A stretch of DNA of 64,000 nucleotides from Asticcacaulis excentricus. Lineage in GTDB: Bacteria > Pseudomonadota > Alphaproteobacteria > Caulobacterales > Caulobacteraceae. The translations under genes and the position numbers were made by a program. Where the stretch lies: contig NZ_AP018828.1 in NCBI RefSeq assembly GCF_003966695.1, positions 960,001 to 1,024,000 of the forward strand. Direction: 5' to 3'. A model generated the notes under the pieces. That model was given only the letters and a program-made list of their open reading frames with translations, had not been told where the DNA came from and did not search any database. Shown here one piece after another: positions 17,957-26,719 of the stretch (position 1 is the stretch's first letter; each line of letters begins with the position of its first letter).

Positions 17957-19402
17957 TTAGCGCGTTTTTACGATTTCACCCGACGAATCGGCAAGCCCGT
18001 CCAGCACACGCGCCACCGGCTCCAGAGGCGTCGCGCCCTTGTTCTTGATCGCGTCAAAATTCTTGGCCGGATCGTAGATTTCGGCCTGCGGCGTCAGGGT
18101 ACGCGCTTCGAGGTCGCCCATGACCGCCAGCACCTGAGAGGCGGCGACGTATTCGGCGCGCTGCGCGTTGATCAGCGCCAGTTGCGCCTGACGCAGTTCC
18201 TGCTCGGCGTTCAGCACTTCGATATTGGTGCGTAAGCCCACTTGCTGCTCGTACTTGACGCCTTCGGCGGCGACGGTGGCGGCGCGCACCTGCTCCTGAT
18301 TGGCCTGAGTCGCCGTGCGGGCGGCCGCCATATTGGCCCAGGCGGTCGAAACGTTCTGCACCACATTGCGGCGCGCCAGCTCGACGCTGATCTTCTGCGC
18401 CGTATAGCCTTCGGTGGCTTGACGCACGCGCGACGAATTATAGCCGGCGCTGAACAGCGGCATGGTGAAGCGCAGGGTGGCCGTGGCCGCGTCGCGCTTG
18501 TCCAGATCCTTGAAATCATCGGTCGGCGCGCTGGTGGCGTAACCAGCCCCCAGGGTCACACGCGGCCCCAGACCCGACTTGGCCTGCGACACGCGGGCGC
18601 GGGCGGCGGCTTCGGCCCATTTGGCGGCGCTCAAAGACGGGTTGTTGGCTTCGGCGCGATCCAACGCGGCGTCAAACGTGACGGGCAGGTTGGGCAGGCC
18701 GGGCACGGGATCGAGCGCCGTGGGGGTCTGACCGACAATGGCCACGTATTGCGCGCGGCTGCTGTCGAGTTGGGCGCGGGCCTGCGCCAGAGAGGCGGAA
18801 GAGGCCGCCAGACGGGCTTCGGATTGTGCCACATCGGTGCGCGTCAGTTCCCCGGCTTCGAAACGGGCCTTGGTTTCATCAAGCTGACGCTTGAGAACGT
18901 TATAGTTTTCCTCGCCGATGCGCAGGGCCTCCTGATCGCGGCGCACAGCGGTGTAGACGCTGATGACGTCGCTCAGCACCTGAGCCTCAACCGCGCGCAG
19001 GTCTTCGCGACCGGCATTGACATCGGCCTCCGCCGCCTTGACGCCCGACGACAGGCCGCCGGAGGCGAACAGGGTCTGGTTGGCCGACAGGTTCAGGGCG
19101 CTGTTGGACTTGGGCGCGCCGAAGCTGGTCACGTCGCTATAGTCCACGCTGGCCCCGGCGCTGAGCGTCGGGCCGAGCCCGGAGCGCGCCTGCACATAGG
19201 TTTCATCCGTGGCGCGTTGCTGGGCGCGGGCGCGTTGCAGGGTGGGGTTATTGGCATAGGCCAGAGTAATGGCGTCGGTGAGCGATTCCGCGAAGGCCGA
19301 ACCCGCCCCCAGCGCCAGAGCCGACACCGTCAAACCGGCCAGCAGGTACGCACGCAATCCCTTACGGCCACCGGCAGGCTTGGACGAAAGCTTTAGCATC
19401 AA
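17957..19402 (-). CDS. TolC-family outer membrane efflux/secretion channel
   Basis: A 481-residue protein with a signal peptide ending at GSAFAES and two OEP repeats (LTDAITLAYANNPTLQRARA near residue 42; FDAALDRAEANNPSLSAAKW near residue 240). The length and the alternating long helices match TolC, the trimeric channel that serves type I secretion and RND efflux. A terminal sequence of about 40 residues after AEIYDPAKNFDAIKNKGATP is polar. In Caulobacter the TolC-like RsaF proteins export the S-layer protein and one lies by popZ; which substrate this one serves is unknown. The ATG at 19402 or the next codon (19399) can start it. Confidence 0.9.
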   Translation of the reverse strand: MMLKLSSKPAGGRKGLRAYLLAGLTVSALALGAGSAFAESLTDAITLAYANNPTLQRARAQQRATDETYVQARSGLGPTLSAGASVDYSDVTSFGAPKSNSALNLSANQTLFASGGLSSGVKAAEADVNAGREDLRAVEAQVLSDVISVYTAVRRDQEALRIGEENYNVLKRQLDETKARFEAGELTRTDVAQSEARLAASSASLAQARAQLDSSRAQYVAIVGQTPTALDPVPGLPNLPVTFDAALDRAEANNPSLSAAKWAEAAARARVSQAKSGLGPRVTLGAGYATSAPTDDFKDLDKRDAATATLRFTMPLFSAGYNSSRVRQATEGYTAQKISVELARRNVVQNVSTAWANMAAARTATQANQEQVRAATVAAEGVKYEQQVGLRTNIEVLNAEQELRQAQLALINAQRAEYVAASQVLAVMGDLEARTLTPQAEIYDPAKNFDAIKNKGATPLEPVARVLDGLADSSGEIVKTR

Positions 19403-19541
19403 AATGATTCCCTTAAAGTAAGGGCAGCGCCACCCCCCGCCCGGCGGCCTTTCGACCCCGCATTGCGATGCGTTGCTGCCTTTGAACTGGCCAACACACT
19501 GCCAGAAGCCGGAGGCTTTGGCGAGTTACGGTTTTTTCACC

Positions 19542-19640
19542 TAGAGCATTCGTCGGCTAAGTTGAGCCGACGAATGCTCTAATTATTTCTAACGCCTCAT
19601 GTTTCTTCCGAAAAGTGGTGTCCACTTTTCGGCATGAGGC
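19542..19640 (-). repeat. Two-hairpin dispersed repeat (copy 2)
   Basis: A perfect 17-bp hairpin (TAGAGCATTCGTCGGCT and complement, 19542-19558 / 19565-19581) is joined by an AATTA-type linker to a second nested hairpin (GCCTCATG...CATGAGGC, inner CCGAAAAGTGG/CCACTTTTCGG). The hairpin contents differ from the other copies but the CGAAAAGTG core and TTAGAGC linker end are kept. It occupies most of the 329-base gap between pcm and the tolC-like gene. Confidence 0.75.
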
Positions 19641-19670
19641 TCGAGGCATTTCTTTGCGGTACGGACCCAA

Positions 19671-19703
19671 AAAAGGGCCGCGGTGTGATGCCGCAGCCCC
19701 TTT
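19671..19703 (-). terminator. Terminator of pcm
   Basis: Imperfect stem AAAGGG..GCGG / CCGC...CCCTTT, with TTTTTTGGG following on the minus strand, 29 bases past the pcm stop. Confidence 0.7.
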
Positions 19704-19731
19704 GGATCGCTGATCAGATCGCCGTTTCGGC

Positions 19732-20361
19732 TTAAAAGACGAAGGCCGGGGCCTTGGTAAAGCCCGGCAGCACGGCGGTCGCCGCATTGAACACAAAGGC
19801 TTCGGACACACCGGCCTGAAGGCGGGTATAGACACGGGCTTCACCCAATGCGCCGCTGCGCACCACCACCCCCAGGCGGCCATGCAGTTTCAGCGCGGCA
19901 AACCACTCGGCGGGCACGTCCTCGACCGCGCCTTCGCTGACGATGATGTCGTATTCACCGGCGATCGGCGTCTTGAGGTCCTGCACGACCAGCGAAATAC
20001 CCAGCGTCTTGAGATAGGGCTCGACCACGGTCTGGACGCGGGCATCGGCTTCCTGCACCGTGACGTCGAGACCGGCGTGCTTGAGCACAGCGGCGGCATA
20101 GGGCGCGCCGATGGCCAGCACCTTCTGACCGGCGACGGGCTTGAGCGCGTGCAGCAGCTTGGCGAGGTCGCGCGGCAGCATCAGGGCGCGGCCCGGCGCG
20201 ATCTGCGGCTCGACATCACCATAGGCGGCAAAGCCCTGCCCCGGCGCGACCAGACGCTCGCGCTCAATGTGACGCATGGCCTTTTGCAGCGCGGGGTCGG
20301 TGACGTCGTTCACCCGCACCTGAGATTCAACCATGTTCTGACGGGCGGCGAAGTAATCCAT
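19732..20361 (-). CDS. pcm: Protein-L-isoaspartate O-methyltransferase
   Basis: A 209-residue SAM methyltransferase of the PIMT family, which repairs isoaspartyl damage in proteins. The N-terminus MDYFAARQNMVESQVRVNDV matches alphaproteobacterial PIMTs. The SAM-binding motif I is degenerate but recognisable (KVLAIGAPYAAAVLKHAG; canonical GxGxG is not seen), followed by YDIIVSEGAVEDVP. Loss of the glycine-rich motif is common in this sub-branch, so activity is uncertain. The start at 20361 is supported by CGAGG eight bases upstream; the frame is open further up without conserved residues. It sits upstream of the tolC-like gene on the same strand, as in Caulobacter. Confidence 0.85.
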   Translation of the reverse strand: MDYFAARQNMVESQVRVNDVTDPALQKAMRHIERERLVAPGQGFAAYGDVEPQIAPGRALMLPRDLAKLLHALKPVAGQKVLAIGAPYAAAVLKHAGLDVTVQEADARVQTVVEPYLKTLGISLVVQDLKTPIAGEYDIIVSEGAVEDVPAEWFAALKLHGRLGVVVRSGALGEARVYTRLQAGVSEAFVFNAATAVLPGFTKAPAFVF

Positions 20362-20623
20362 CTGAGCCTCGAAGCATATAGACGACAGGAGTCGTGTCCT
20401 TATCCTGCGCTTATAGGCGTTTGCAAGGCGCGCTTCAATGCACCGCACACCCCGCTTTTGCATTTTTCAGGAAAAGTGACAGCGTTCACGGTCAGGGCAC
20501 GCTGACCGCAAGCCCGGCGCAACCCATGCGATCCCAAATTCAAAAATTCTGTATATAAACCGTGACAATCCCATTGCAGCCGCAGGGCCGATCTGATAGC
20601 TGAGCCTACCGCTAATGTAGTGA

Positions 20624-20697
20624 GGCCTGATGGCGGAGCGGTTACGCAGCGGATTGCAAATCCGTGTAGCCCGGTTCGACTCCGGGTCAGGCCTCCA
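20624..20697 (+). tRNA. tRNA-Cys (GCA)
   Basis: A 74-nt cloverleaf: acceptor GGCCTGA / TCAGGCC, discriminator T, encoded CCA; anticodon GCA at 20656-20658 in the loop ATTGCAAAT; T arm with GGTTCGACTCC. U73 is the expected cysteine identity base. A TATATAA box lies about 65 bases upstream. Confidence 0.97.
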
Positions 20698-20717
20698 AAT
20701 CTCCCCAAAAAATCGAA

Positions 20718-22031
20718 CTAAGCCGCGCGCAGGGACTGAATGAAGGCCTCGATCTGGCCTTTCAGATCACCCGCCACGGCCTGCACCGAGCGGGATTCGA
20801 GCGAAACGGTGCCCGCCGCCTGATCCGTAGCGGCGGCAACGTGACGCACCGCGTCGATGTCGCGACCTACGCTCTGGGCCCCTGAGGCCAAAGCATCGAC
20901 GGTACTGGCGATGTCGCGCGTCGCCGATTGCTGGGCACTGACCGCCTCGGCAATGCCGTCAGCCGAAGCGCGCAGTTCCTGAATGACGCCGACGATGTGG
21001 CCGATGGCCTCGACGGCCTGAGTGGTGTCCGACTGGATGTGCGTCACCTTGTCCGTGATGTCGCGCGTCGCCTTTTCGGTCTGTTGCGCCAGCGTCTTGA
21101 CCTCCGAGGCCACGACGGCAAAGCCTGCGCCCGCCTCCCCGGCGCGCGCCGCTTCGATAGTGGCGTTGAGCGCCAGCAGATTGGTCTGACGCGCGATCCC
21201 GGAAATAATGTCCACGACGGCGCTGATTTCCTCGGCGCTGCGGTTCAGACGGCCCATGATTTCGGACGTCGCCTCGCTTTGGCCCACGGCCTGCGCCGAC
21301 ACTTCGGACGAGGCGACGGCGGCCTGAGCAATGTCGGAGGCACTGCTCGACAGGCCCTGCACGGTTTCGGCGACGTGGTGCGCCTGCCGCGAGGTCGCCT
21401 CGGCCGTGGCGGTGACGTTCTCAATGCGCGAAACGGCGCCCTTGGCCTGTTCGCTCATGGTTTCGGCCGAATCGGTCATGGCTTCGGATGAGCGGCTCAA
21501 CCCCACGATCAGGGTCGAGACCTGCGCGTGCAGACGCTCCCCCATTTCCTGAAGCGCCTTTTGACGCGCCTGCGCCAGCACCTCGGCGCGGCGGGCGTTT
21601 TCGGCCTCCAGCGCGATCAGGGAACGGCCATTGCCCCGGAAGATTTGCAAGGCCCGCGCCATGGCACCGATTTCGTCCGAACGCTGCGCCCCCTCGACCT
21701 CGGCTTCAAAGTCGCGTTCGGCAAAGCGCGACATCAGGCGACTCATGCGCTCCAGGGCGCTGAACACTTCACGGTCAAAATAGACGATGGCCACCAACCC
21801 GGCCAGACCGACCCCGATCGCCACAACCCAGATACCGGCCCGGAAAGTCTCTGCCGCCACCAGCAGCGGACGCAATTGCGCCTCGCTTTGCGGGGCCGTT
21901 TCAAGCGTCGCCTTAAGCCCGCTGATCACCGCCCCCTCATGTCCCAGAGCCACAGCGGTCAGCGAAGCCAGCAGAAGAAGGAACAGGGCAAAGAGGCCCC
22001 GGATACGGGCCTTGATGGGCGGCAGGGTCAC
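20718..22031 (-). CDS. Methyl-accepting chemotaxis protein
   Basis: A chemoreceptor of about 437 residues. TM1 ([18 protein letters not shown]) and TM2 ([19 protein letters not shown]) bracket a periplasmic loop of only about 35 residues, too short for a usual ligand domain. A HAMP-like segment ([20 protein letters not shown]) follows. The signalling hairpin tip is well kept: [20 protein letters not shown] and [20 protein letters not shown]. The small sensor region suggests sensing through the membrane or a partner. No ATG precedes TM1; a GTG at 22031 is chosen, with a TTG at 22109 also in frame. A full CtrA box lies about 115 bases upstream, fitting the swarmer-phase expression of chemotaxis genes in this family. 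Confidence 0.88.
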   Translation of the reverse strand: MTLPPIKARIRGLFALFLLLLASLTAVALGHEGAVISGLKATLETAPQSEAQLRPLLVAAETFRAGIWVVAIGVGLAGLVAIVYFDREVFSALERMSRLMSRFAERDFEAEVEGAQRSDEIGAMARALQIFRGNGRSLIALEAENARRAEVLAQARQKALQEMGERLHAQVSTLIVGLSRSSEAMTDSAETMSEQAKGAVSRIENVTATAEATSRQAHHVAETVQGLSSSASDIAQAAVASSEVSAQAVGQSEATSEIMGRLNRSAEEISAVVDIISGIARQTNLLALNATIEAARAGEAGAGFAVVASEVKTLAQQTEKATRDITDKVTHIQSDTTQAVEAIGHIVGVIQELRASADGIAEAVSAQQSATRDIASTVDALASGAQSVGRDIDAVRHVAAATDQAAGTVSLESRSVQAVAGDLKGQIEAFIQSLRAA

Positions 22032-22144
22032 GGCAGCATCTTTCAACGGAAAAGAGAGATGCCGCCATGCAACCGGATAGCGGTTAACAAGCCGTTGCAA
22101 CGGACGCAAAAACCAACGAAATCGGCGTAACGCGAGTCTTTATA

Positions 22145-22159
22145 TTAACCCTTCATTAA
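22145..22159. promoter_or_regulatory. CtrA box (TTAA-N7-TTAA) upstream of the chemoreceptor
   Basis: TTAA-CCCTTCA-TTAA, an exact match to the CtrA consensus known from Caulobacter. It could serve the minus-strand chemoreceptor gene or a plus-strand transcript ending at the terminator 22225-22249. Confidence 0.6.
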
Positions 22160-22249
22160 GGCAAATCGGGTCAACTCAGTCTGTCTTTGCTTTTTTGAAG
22201 ACACCCACCATCACCAAACTTTTCAACCCGGCCTTCTGGCCGGGTTTTT
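22160..22249 (+). ncRNA. Candidate small RNA ending at an orphan terminator
   Basis: The hairpin AACCCGGCC-TTCT-GGCCGGGTT followed by TTTTTC (22225-22249) is a strong plus-strand terminator, yet no plus-strand gene lies upstream closer than tRNA-Cys 1.5 kb away. A short transcript from the CtrA-box region would end here. The 5' end is a guess; no -10/-35 pair is convincing. Confidence 0.3.
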
Positions 22250-22321
22250 CTTTGGGTTGAACAGGGCGCGAGGCATAAAGAAGGCCCTGCGCGCGGGGCG
22301 GCAGGGCCTTGTCTTTGTAGC

Positions 22322-22396
22322 TGGCTCCCCGGGCAGGATTCGAACCTGCGACCAATCGATTAACAGTCGATTGCTCTACCGCTGAGCTACCGAGGA
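22322..22396 (-). tRNA. tRNA-Asn (GTT)
   Basis: A 75-nt tRNA on the minus strand: 5' TCCTCGGTAGCTCAGCGG, anticodon GTT (complement of 22362-22364) in CTGTTAA, T arm GCAGGTTCGAATCCTGC, and an encoded CCA at the 3' end. Confidence 0.97.
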
Positions 22397-22501
22397 ATGT
22401 TTCACCAGCGAGGAGGCGGCCTATAGCAAGGCTTGGGGGACGATGGCAAGCCTAAAGCTGAAATTTATCCACGAGATTGCGCAAATAGCGACGACCGCGC
22501 C

Positions 22502-23866
22502 TCAGGCCGCGCGCAGGATCACGCGGTTGCGGCCCGATTGCTTGGCCTCATAGACGGCCTCATCCGCGCGCTTGATAAAGGCTTCCAGCGTGTCGCCAAG
22601 CCCCAGAAGGGACGACACCCCGACCGACACCGTGACATTCAGGGTGCGGCCGTCGGGCAGGCTAAACGGCGCTTCGGCCACGGCCTGACGCACGCGCTCG
22701 GCAATGGTCTGCGCCGCGTCTGCGGGCGTGTCGGGCATCAGCACCACGAACTCTTCGCCCCCCAGACGGCAGGGCATGTCGATCGCCCGCACATTCTGAC
22801 TGACGCGGCGGGCAAATTCCTTCAGCACCTCATCACCGGCATCGTGGCCAAAGCCGTCATTGACGCGCTTGAAATGGTCGATATCGAGCAGAAGCAGCGA
22901 CACCGGGTCATCGGTTTTCAGATGCCGGCGCATCAGTTGCGTCAGTTGCAAATCCATAAAGCGGCGATTGTTCAGGCCGGTCAGCGGATCGGTGACCGCC
23001 AGCTCCAGCGAGCGGTCCAGACTGGCGCGCAGGAAGTCGGCATAGCGCTTGCGGCGAATCTGCCCCCGCGCCCGCGCCAGCAGTTCCTGCAAATCGACCG
23101 GTCGCGGCAGGACGTCGCTGACGCCCAGTTCCAGCCCCTTGAGCAGGGTTGGGCGTTCATCGGGATTGAACAGGCCCAGCACCGGCAACTGCCGCGTCAG
23201 CTCGGATGAGCGCAGATGCGCCACAAAGCGCAGCGGATCGAAGTCACGCGCCCCTAGGTTCAGCACCAGCAGGTCCACACGACCCAGAGCGATTTTCAGC
23301 GCCGCCTTCGGATCGGTTTCGTAGGCGCAGCGGTGCTGTTCGCCCAGCGCCACCATCAGCCGTTCGGCCTGACGCACCTGATCATCGAGGATCAGTACAT
23401 TGCCGGGCGCCGTCATCTGACGGTGCAACTGGCTGGCGTCGATCAGGCCCATACGGCGCGAGGACTGTTCGCGCTGACGCAGTTCGTCAGACAGGTGCTT
23501 GAGCCGCACCAAGGCCTTCAGCCGCGCAAACAGAATCACGTCATCCAGCGGCTTGGTCAGAAAGTCATCGGCCCCGGCCTCAAGCCCGGATAGGCGGTCG
23601 TCGCGCCCGTCGAGCGCCGTGACCAGAATAATCGGGATGTGTCGCGTTTCGGCCAGTTCTTTGAGCTGGCGCGTCACCTCATAGCCATCGACGCCCGGCA
23701 TCATGACGTCGAGCAGGATGATGTCGGGCTGTTCAATAATGGCCGTCTCGATGGCTTCCTGCCCCGAATGGGCGGTCACCACATCGTAATAGTCGGCCTC
23801 CAACTTGGCCTGTAGCAGGCGGACATTGGCCGGAATATCATCAACGACCAGAACCTTGGCTGTCAT
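22502..23866 (-). CDS. pleD: PleD diguanylate cyclase response regulator
   Basis: A 454-residue REC-REC-GGDEF protein with the full Caulobacter PleD layout. REC1 has the acidic pair VVDD and phospho-acceptor Asp53 (DIILLDVMMPG). REC2 (about 150-285) is degenerate, with Asn in place of the acceptor (LLVLNLGARDF), as in PleD. The GGDEF domain has GGEEF as active site and RAID five residues before it as the inhibitory I-site for product c-di-GMP. PleD drives the swarmer-to-stalked transition, including loss of the flagellum and growth of the holdfast and stalk. It lies 6 bases after divK, with a GGGGTAGGG ribosome site overlapping the divK stop. Confidence 0.96.
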   Translation of the reverse strand: MTAKVLVVDDIPANVRLLQAKLEADYYDVVTAHSGQEAIETAIIEQPDIILLDVMMPGVDGYEVTRQLKELAETRHIPIILVTALDGRDDRLSGLEAGADDFLTKPLDDVILFARLKALVRLKHLSDELRQREQSSRRMGLIDASQLHRQMTAPGNVLILDDQVRQAERLMVALGEQHRCAYETDPKAALKIALGRVDLLVLNLGARDFDPLRFVAHLRSSELTRQLPVLGLFNPDERPTLLKGLELGVSDVLPRPVDLQELLARARGQIRRKRYADFLRASLDRSLELAVTDPLTGLNNRRFMDLQLTQLMRRHLKTDDPVSLLLLDIDHFKRVNDGFGHDAGDEVLKEFARRVSQNVRAIDMPCRLGGEEFVVLMPDTPADAAQTIAERVRQAVAEAPFSLPDGRTLNVTVSVGVSSLLGLGDTLEAFIKRADEAVYEAKQSGRNRVILRAA

Positions 23867-23872
23867 TGCGCC

Positions 23873-24241
23873 CTACCCCAGATAGCGGCGAACGGTATCG
23901 AGGAAGTGCGAAACGGAGATAGGCTTTGAGATATAGGCCTCGCAGCCGCCTTCGCGGATGCGCTCCTCATCGCCCTTCATGGCAAAGGCGGTCACGGCCA
24001 CGACCGGAATGTGCGACAGCTCATCGTCTTCCTTGAGCCACTTGGTGACTTCAAGGCCGGAAATTTCCGGCAACTGAATATCCATCAGGATCAGGTCCGG
24101 ACGGTGCTTGCGCGCCAGCGACAGGGCCGACAGCCCTTCACCGGTTTGCAGCGTCTCATAGCCCTGCGCATCGAGCAGATCATGAAACAGCTTCATATTC
24201 AGTTCGTTGTCCTCAACAATGAGAACCTTTTTCGCGCTCAT
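23873..24241 (-). CDS. divK: Single-domain response regulator DivK
   Basis: A 122-residue receiver-only protein almost identical in its core to Caulobacter Div[21 protein letters not shown], then [20 protein letters not shown] (phospho-acceptor Asp54), [19 protein letters not shown] and YISKPIS. DivK is phosphorylated by DivJ and PleC and controls CtrA through the DivL-CckA pathway. It is first in the divK-pleD operon and divergent from the RidA-like gene at 24419. The ATG at 24241 gives the family start; the frame is open upstream but without conserved residues. Confidence 0.96.
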   Translation of the reverse strand: MSAKKVLIVEDNELNMKLFHDLLDAQGYETLQTGEGLSALSLARKHRPDLILMDIQLPEISGLEVTKWLKEDDELSHIPVVAVTAFAMKGDEERIREGGCEAYISKPISVSHFLDTVRRYLG

Positions 24242-24418
24242 AAGCCTGTATTCCGTGTGGGGGTCGCGATTCGCGGCACCGCGTGTCACTGAGCCACACC
24301 CTACCCGAACTGTCTTAAGCCGAGGTGAAGGGGATGGAAACAAAGTGTAAATGCCCATATCGACGCCTCGCCCCGGAGTGCCTATAAGCGGGGTATCTTT
24401 TTTCAGGAGACCGAATCC

Positions 24419-24886
24419 ATGTCGAAGATCGAAGCCCGCCTCCAGGAACTGGGGATCACCCTGCCCGTCCCGGCCGCCCCTGTCGCCAACTACGTGCCCT
24501 TCGTGCGCAGCGGTAATTTGATCCACATTTCGGGTCAGATTTCCAACGACGGCACCGGCCGCTACAAGGGCACGGTCGGCGTGGATGTCTCGCTGGAGGA
24601 CGCCACCGAAGCAGCGCGCGTCTGCGGCATCAACCTGCTGGCCCAGATGAAGGCCGCCGTGGGGGACCTCGACACTGTGGTGCGGGTGGTCAAGCTGGGG
24701 GCCTTTGTGCAGGCTGGTCCAGACTTTTACGACGTGCCGCAGGTGGTCAATGGCTGCTCGAACCTGATGGTTGAGGTGCTGGGCGAAGCCGGCAAGCACG
24801 CCCGCTCGGCCGTCGGCGTGTACAAGATTCCGCTGGGCTTTGCCGTCGAAGTCGATGCGGTGATCGAAGTGGCGGATCGTCGATAG
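24419..24886 (+). CDS. RidA/YjgF-family enamine deaminase (long form)
   Basis: A 155-residue member of the RidA family, which hydrolyses reactive 2-aminoacrylate-type enamines and imines. It is of the longer YjgF/Rv2704-like branch. Conserved features: [53 protein letters not shown], and the active-site arginine in [21 protein letters not shown] lies eight bases before the ATG. It is divergent from divK; no functional link is implied. A half copy of the dispersed repeat follows the stop and probably terminates it. Confidence 0.9.
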   Translation: MSKIEARLQELGITLPVPAAPVANYVPFVRSGNLIHISGQISNDGTGRYKGTVGVDVSLEDATEAARVCGINLLAQMKAAVGDLDTVVRVVKLGAFVQAGPDFYDVPQVVNGCSNLMVEVLGEAGKHARSAVGVYKIPLGFAVEVDAVIEVADRR

Positions 24887-24894
24887 GTTTTAGA

Positions 24895-24924
24895 GCGGAA
24901 TGATTTCTACTGGAATCATTCCGT
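24895..24924 (+). repeat. Half copy of the two-hairpin repeat; terminator-like
   Basis: AGAGCGGAATGATT precedes a perfect 10-bp inverted repeat CGGAATGATT / AATCATTCCG with an 8-base loop, starting 9 bases after the RidA stop. Only one hairpin of the element is present and GAATC gives a GANTC (CcrM-type) site. Confidence 0.6.
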
Positions 24925-24992
24925 TCAAGCCGCCATTGAGGCGGCGGCCAAGGTGGCGCAAGCCACCGCCCGGCGAGGGGCTAAACAAAATC

Positions 24993-25175
24993 TAGATCAT
25001 TATGTTTCTAACAGAAATCATAATGATCTAGCCCCGAAAAGCGCGAAAACTGGAAAAGACTACAGAGCCTTTGTGCCCGCAGGGCATGAGTATCTGGTTC
25101 CGGACGGGAAGATATGGCGCTACGCGCCGGACTTTTCGGCTGCTTTTTTCCAGATTTTCGTGTTTTTCGTGGCCA
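24993..25175. repeat. Nested inverted repeats, including a degraded CACGAAAA element
   Basis: Two structures fill the gap before the GNAT-like gene. First, a 12-bp hairpin TAGATCATTATG / CATAATGATCTA (24993-25030) with an extra TTTCT/AGAAA stem. Second, an imperfect inverted repeat whose right arm TTTTCGTGTTTTTCGTGGCC (about 25156-25175) matches the 6.04-kb element; the left arm (from 25030) has several substitutions. Confidence 0.6.
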
Positions 25176-25218
25176 ATTCCTGTCTTGTATCCTCGTACGC
25201 ACCGCCTAGATTAAGGCC

Positions 25219-26367
25219 ATGCCCGTGCCCGCCCTGACCGCTGCCCTGCACCGCTCGATCAGCGAGATCGACCCCGCCGTCTGGGATGGATTAAAGGGCG
25301 ACGATAACCCCTTCAACAGCCACGCCTTTCTCGAAACGCTCGAACAGACGGGCTGCGTCGGCGAAGACAGCGGCTGGGTGCCGCATCACCTCAGCCTGAG
25401 CGATGAGGCGGGTACGATCCGCGGCGTGATGCCGCTCTATCTCAAATATCATTCGATGGGCGAATACGTCTTCGACCATAGCTGGGCACAGGCCTATGAG
25501 CGCGCGGGCGGGCGCTACTATCCCAAACTGCTGTCTGCGTCGCCCTTCACGCCGGTGACGGGGACGCGGCTGTTGTCGCCAGACCCTGAGGTGCGCGCGG
25601 CTTTGATCCGCACGGCGGTGCAGCTCTGCGATACCAACGGCCTGTCGTCGTTTCACGTCAATTTCCCCACATCAGACGAATGGACGCTGATGGGCGCAGA
25701 AGGCCTGCTTTTGCGGCAGGATCAACAATTCTGGTGGAGCAATGCCGGCTATCAGAGCTTTGACGATTTCCTCGCCGCCCTGTCGGCCAATCGGCGCAAG
25801 GTTATCCGCCGCGAACGCCGCGACGTGCAGGCGGCGCTGAGCCTGAAAATCCATAGCGGTCACGAAATCACCGAAGCGCATCTCGATCACCTGCACGCCT
25901 TTATCGAGGATACTTACGATCGCAAATGGGGCTCACCCTATCTGACGCGCGCGTTCTTTTCGGTGATCACCGAGCGGATGCGTGATCAGATCGTTTTGGT
26001 GTTTGCCTATGACGGCGATCAGCCGGTGGCCGGGGCCATCAATTACCGCGGCGGTGACACCCTCTATGGCCGTCAGTGGGGGGCGCGCGTCGATGTGCCC
26101 TTCCTGCATTTCGAAGTCTGCTATTATCAGGCCATCGACTACGCCATCGCGCACGGGCTGAGCCGCGTCGAGGCCGGAACGCAGGGTGAGCACAAGATTT
26201 CACGCGGCTACCTGCCCCACCCCGTCTATTCGGCGCACCATATCCGCGACCGCGACCTGCGTGAGCCCGTGGCCCGTTATCTGACGCAGGAGCGTGCGGC
26301 CGTCTCAGCGCAGATGGCCGAGTACGAAGCGGAACTGTCGCCATTCCGCAAACGCGATCAGGCATGA
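25219..26367 (+). CDS. GNAT/FemAB-like acyltransferase (DUF482 family)
   Basis: A 382-residue protein of the COG3146/DUF482 type, an acyl- or aminoacyl-transferase fold related to FemAB peptidyltransferases. Visible family blocks: NPFNSHAFLETLEQTGCVG, YLKYHSMGEYVFDHSWAQAY, FTPVTGTRLL, SANRRKVIRRERR, ITERMRDQIVLVFAYDGDQP and ARVDVPFLHFEVCYYQAIDY, then GTQGEHKISRGYLPHPVYSAHHI near the C-terminus. The substrate is unknown. It has no signal peptide and is presumably cytosolic. It is monocistronic, with an intrinsic terminator immediately after the stop. Confidence 0.88.
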   Translation: MPVPALTAALHRSISEIDPAVWDGLKGDDNPFNSHAFLETLEQTGCVGEDSGWVPHHLSLSDEAGTIRGVMPLYLKYHSMGEYVFDHSWAQAYERAGGRYYPKLLSASPFTPVTGTRLLSPDPEVRAALIRTAVQLCDTNGLSSFHVNFPTSDEWTLMGAEGLLLRQDQQFWWSNAGYQSFDDFLAALSANRRKVIRRERRDVQAALSLKIHSGHEITEAHLDHLHAFIEDTYDRKWGSPYLTRAFFSVITERMRDQIVLVFAYDGDQPVAGAINYRGGDTLYGRQWGARVDVPFLHFEVCYYQAIDYAIAHGLSRVEAGTQGEHKISRGYLPHPVYSAHHIRDRDLREPVARYLTQERAAVSAQMAEYEAELSPFRKRDQA

Positions 26368-26371
26368 AAAA

Positions 26372-26403
26372 ACCGCCGGTGGGGAGACCGGCGGTGTTTT
26401 TTT
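26372..26403 (+). terminator. Intrinsic terminator of the DUF482 gene
   Basis: ACCGCCGGT / ACCGGCGGT with a 6-base loop then GTTTTTTT, right behind the stop codon. Confidence 0.9.
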
Positions 26404-26424
26404 AGACAGGCGTGTCGCCGACGA

Positions 26425-26499
26425 TCAGGCGATCGGCAGGCGGTGGGCACGCGCCCAGGCGACAACCAGTTGCGACGCAAAATTTACCAGGAATTTCAT
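26425..26499 (-). CDS. Possible 24-residue small protein (second of a pair)
   Basis: The ORF starts ATG at 26499 and ends TGA at 26425. The product begins MKFLVNFASQLVVAWARAH and ends RLPIA, an amphipathic helix with a basic tail. AGAAAG lies 8 bases before the ATG, and the upstream 24-codon ORF ends 14 bases before it. Tiny ORFs occur by chance, so this rests on the ribosome site, pairing and shared promoter only. Confidence 0.35.
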   Translation of the reverse strand: MKFLVNFASQLVVAWARAHRLPIA

Positions 26500-26513
26500 A
26501 GTAATACTTTCTA

Positions 26514-26588
26514 TTAGTTCGACGCCGAGCCGGGGGCAAAACCCAGGGCCAGAAGCGCATTCATAAAGCGTTCGATCAGCTTTTCCAT
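26514..26588 (-). CDS. Possible 24-residue small protein (first of a pair)
   Basis: ATG at 26588, TAA at 26514. The product begins MEKLIERFMNALLALGFAPG, an amphipathic helix. GAGGA lies 7 bases before the ATG, a good ribosome site. A palindrome TGACAGCGCTGTCA lies 27 bases upstream. It could be a leader peptide, a membrane-active microprotein or a type I toxin; no homologue is recognised. Confidence 0.4.
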   Translation of the reverse strand: MEKLIERFMNALLALGFAPGSASN

Positions 26589-26614
26589 TGTCAGTCCTCA
26601 CACACAAAAAGTTA

Positions 26615-26628
26615 TGACAGCGCTGTCA
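26615..26628. promoter_or_regulatory. LacI-like palindromic operator before the 24-codon ORFs
   Basis: A perfect 14-bp palindrome TGACAGCGCTGTCA with a central CG pair, typical of LacI-family operators. On the minus strand it overlaps a possible -10 (TATTGA) spaced 17 bases from TTGTTC, a repressor-like position. A near copy with the same flanks (TTATGACA...TGTCAA) lies at 35377. Confidence 0.5.
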
Positions 26629-26719
26629 ATAGCACTTTTTGCACCTGCGAACAAGGCCCTTGTCGTCACATTTGAAATTAAGATCTGTAACGCTTCGTGT
26701 GAGGGGCGAAAAATGGGCC

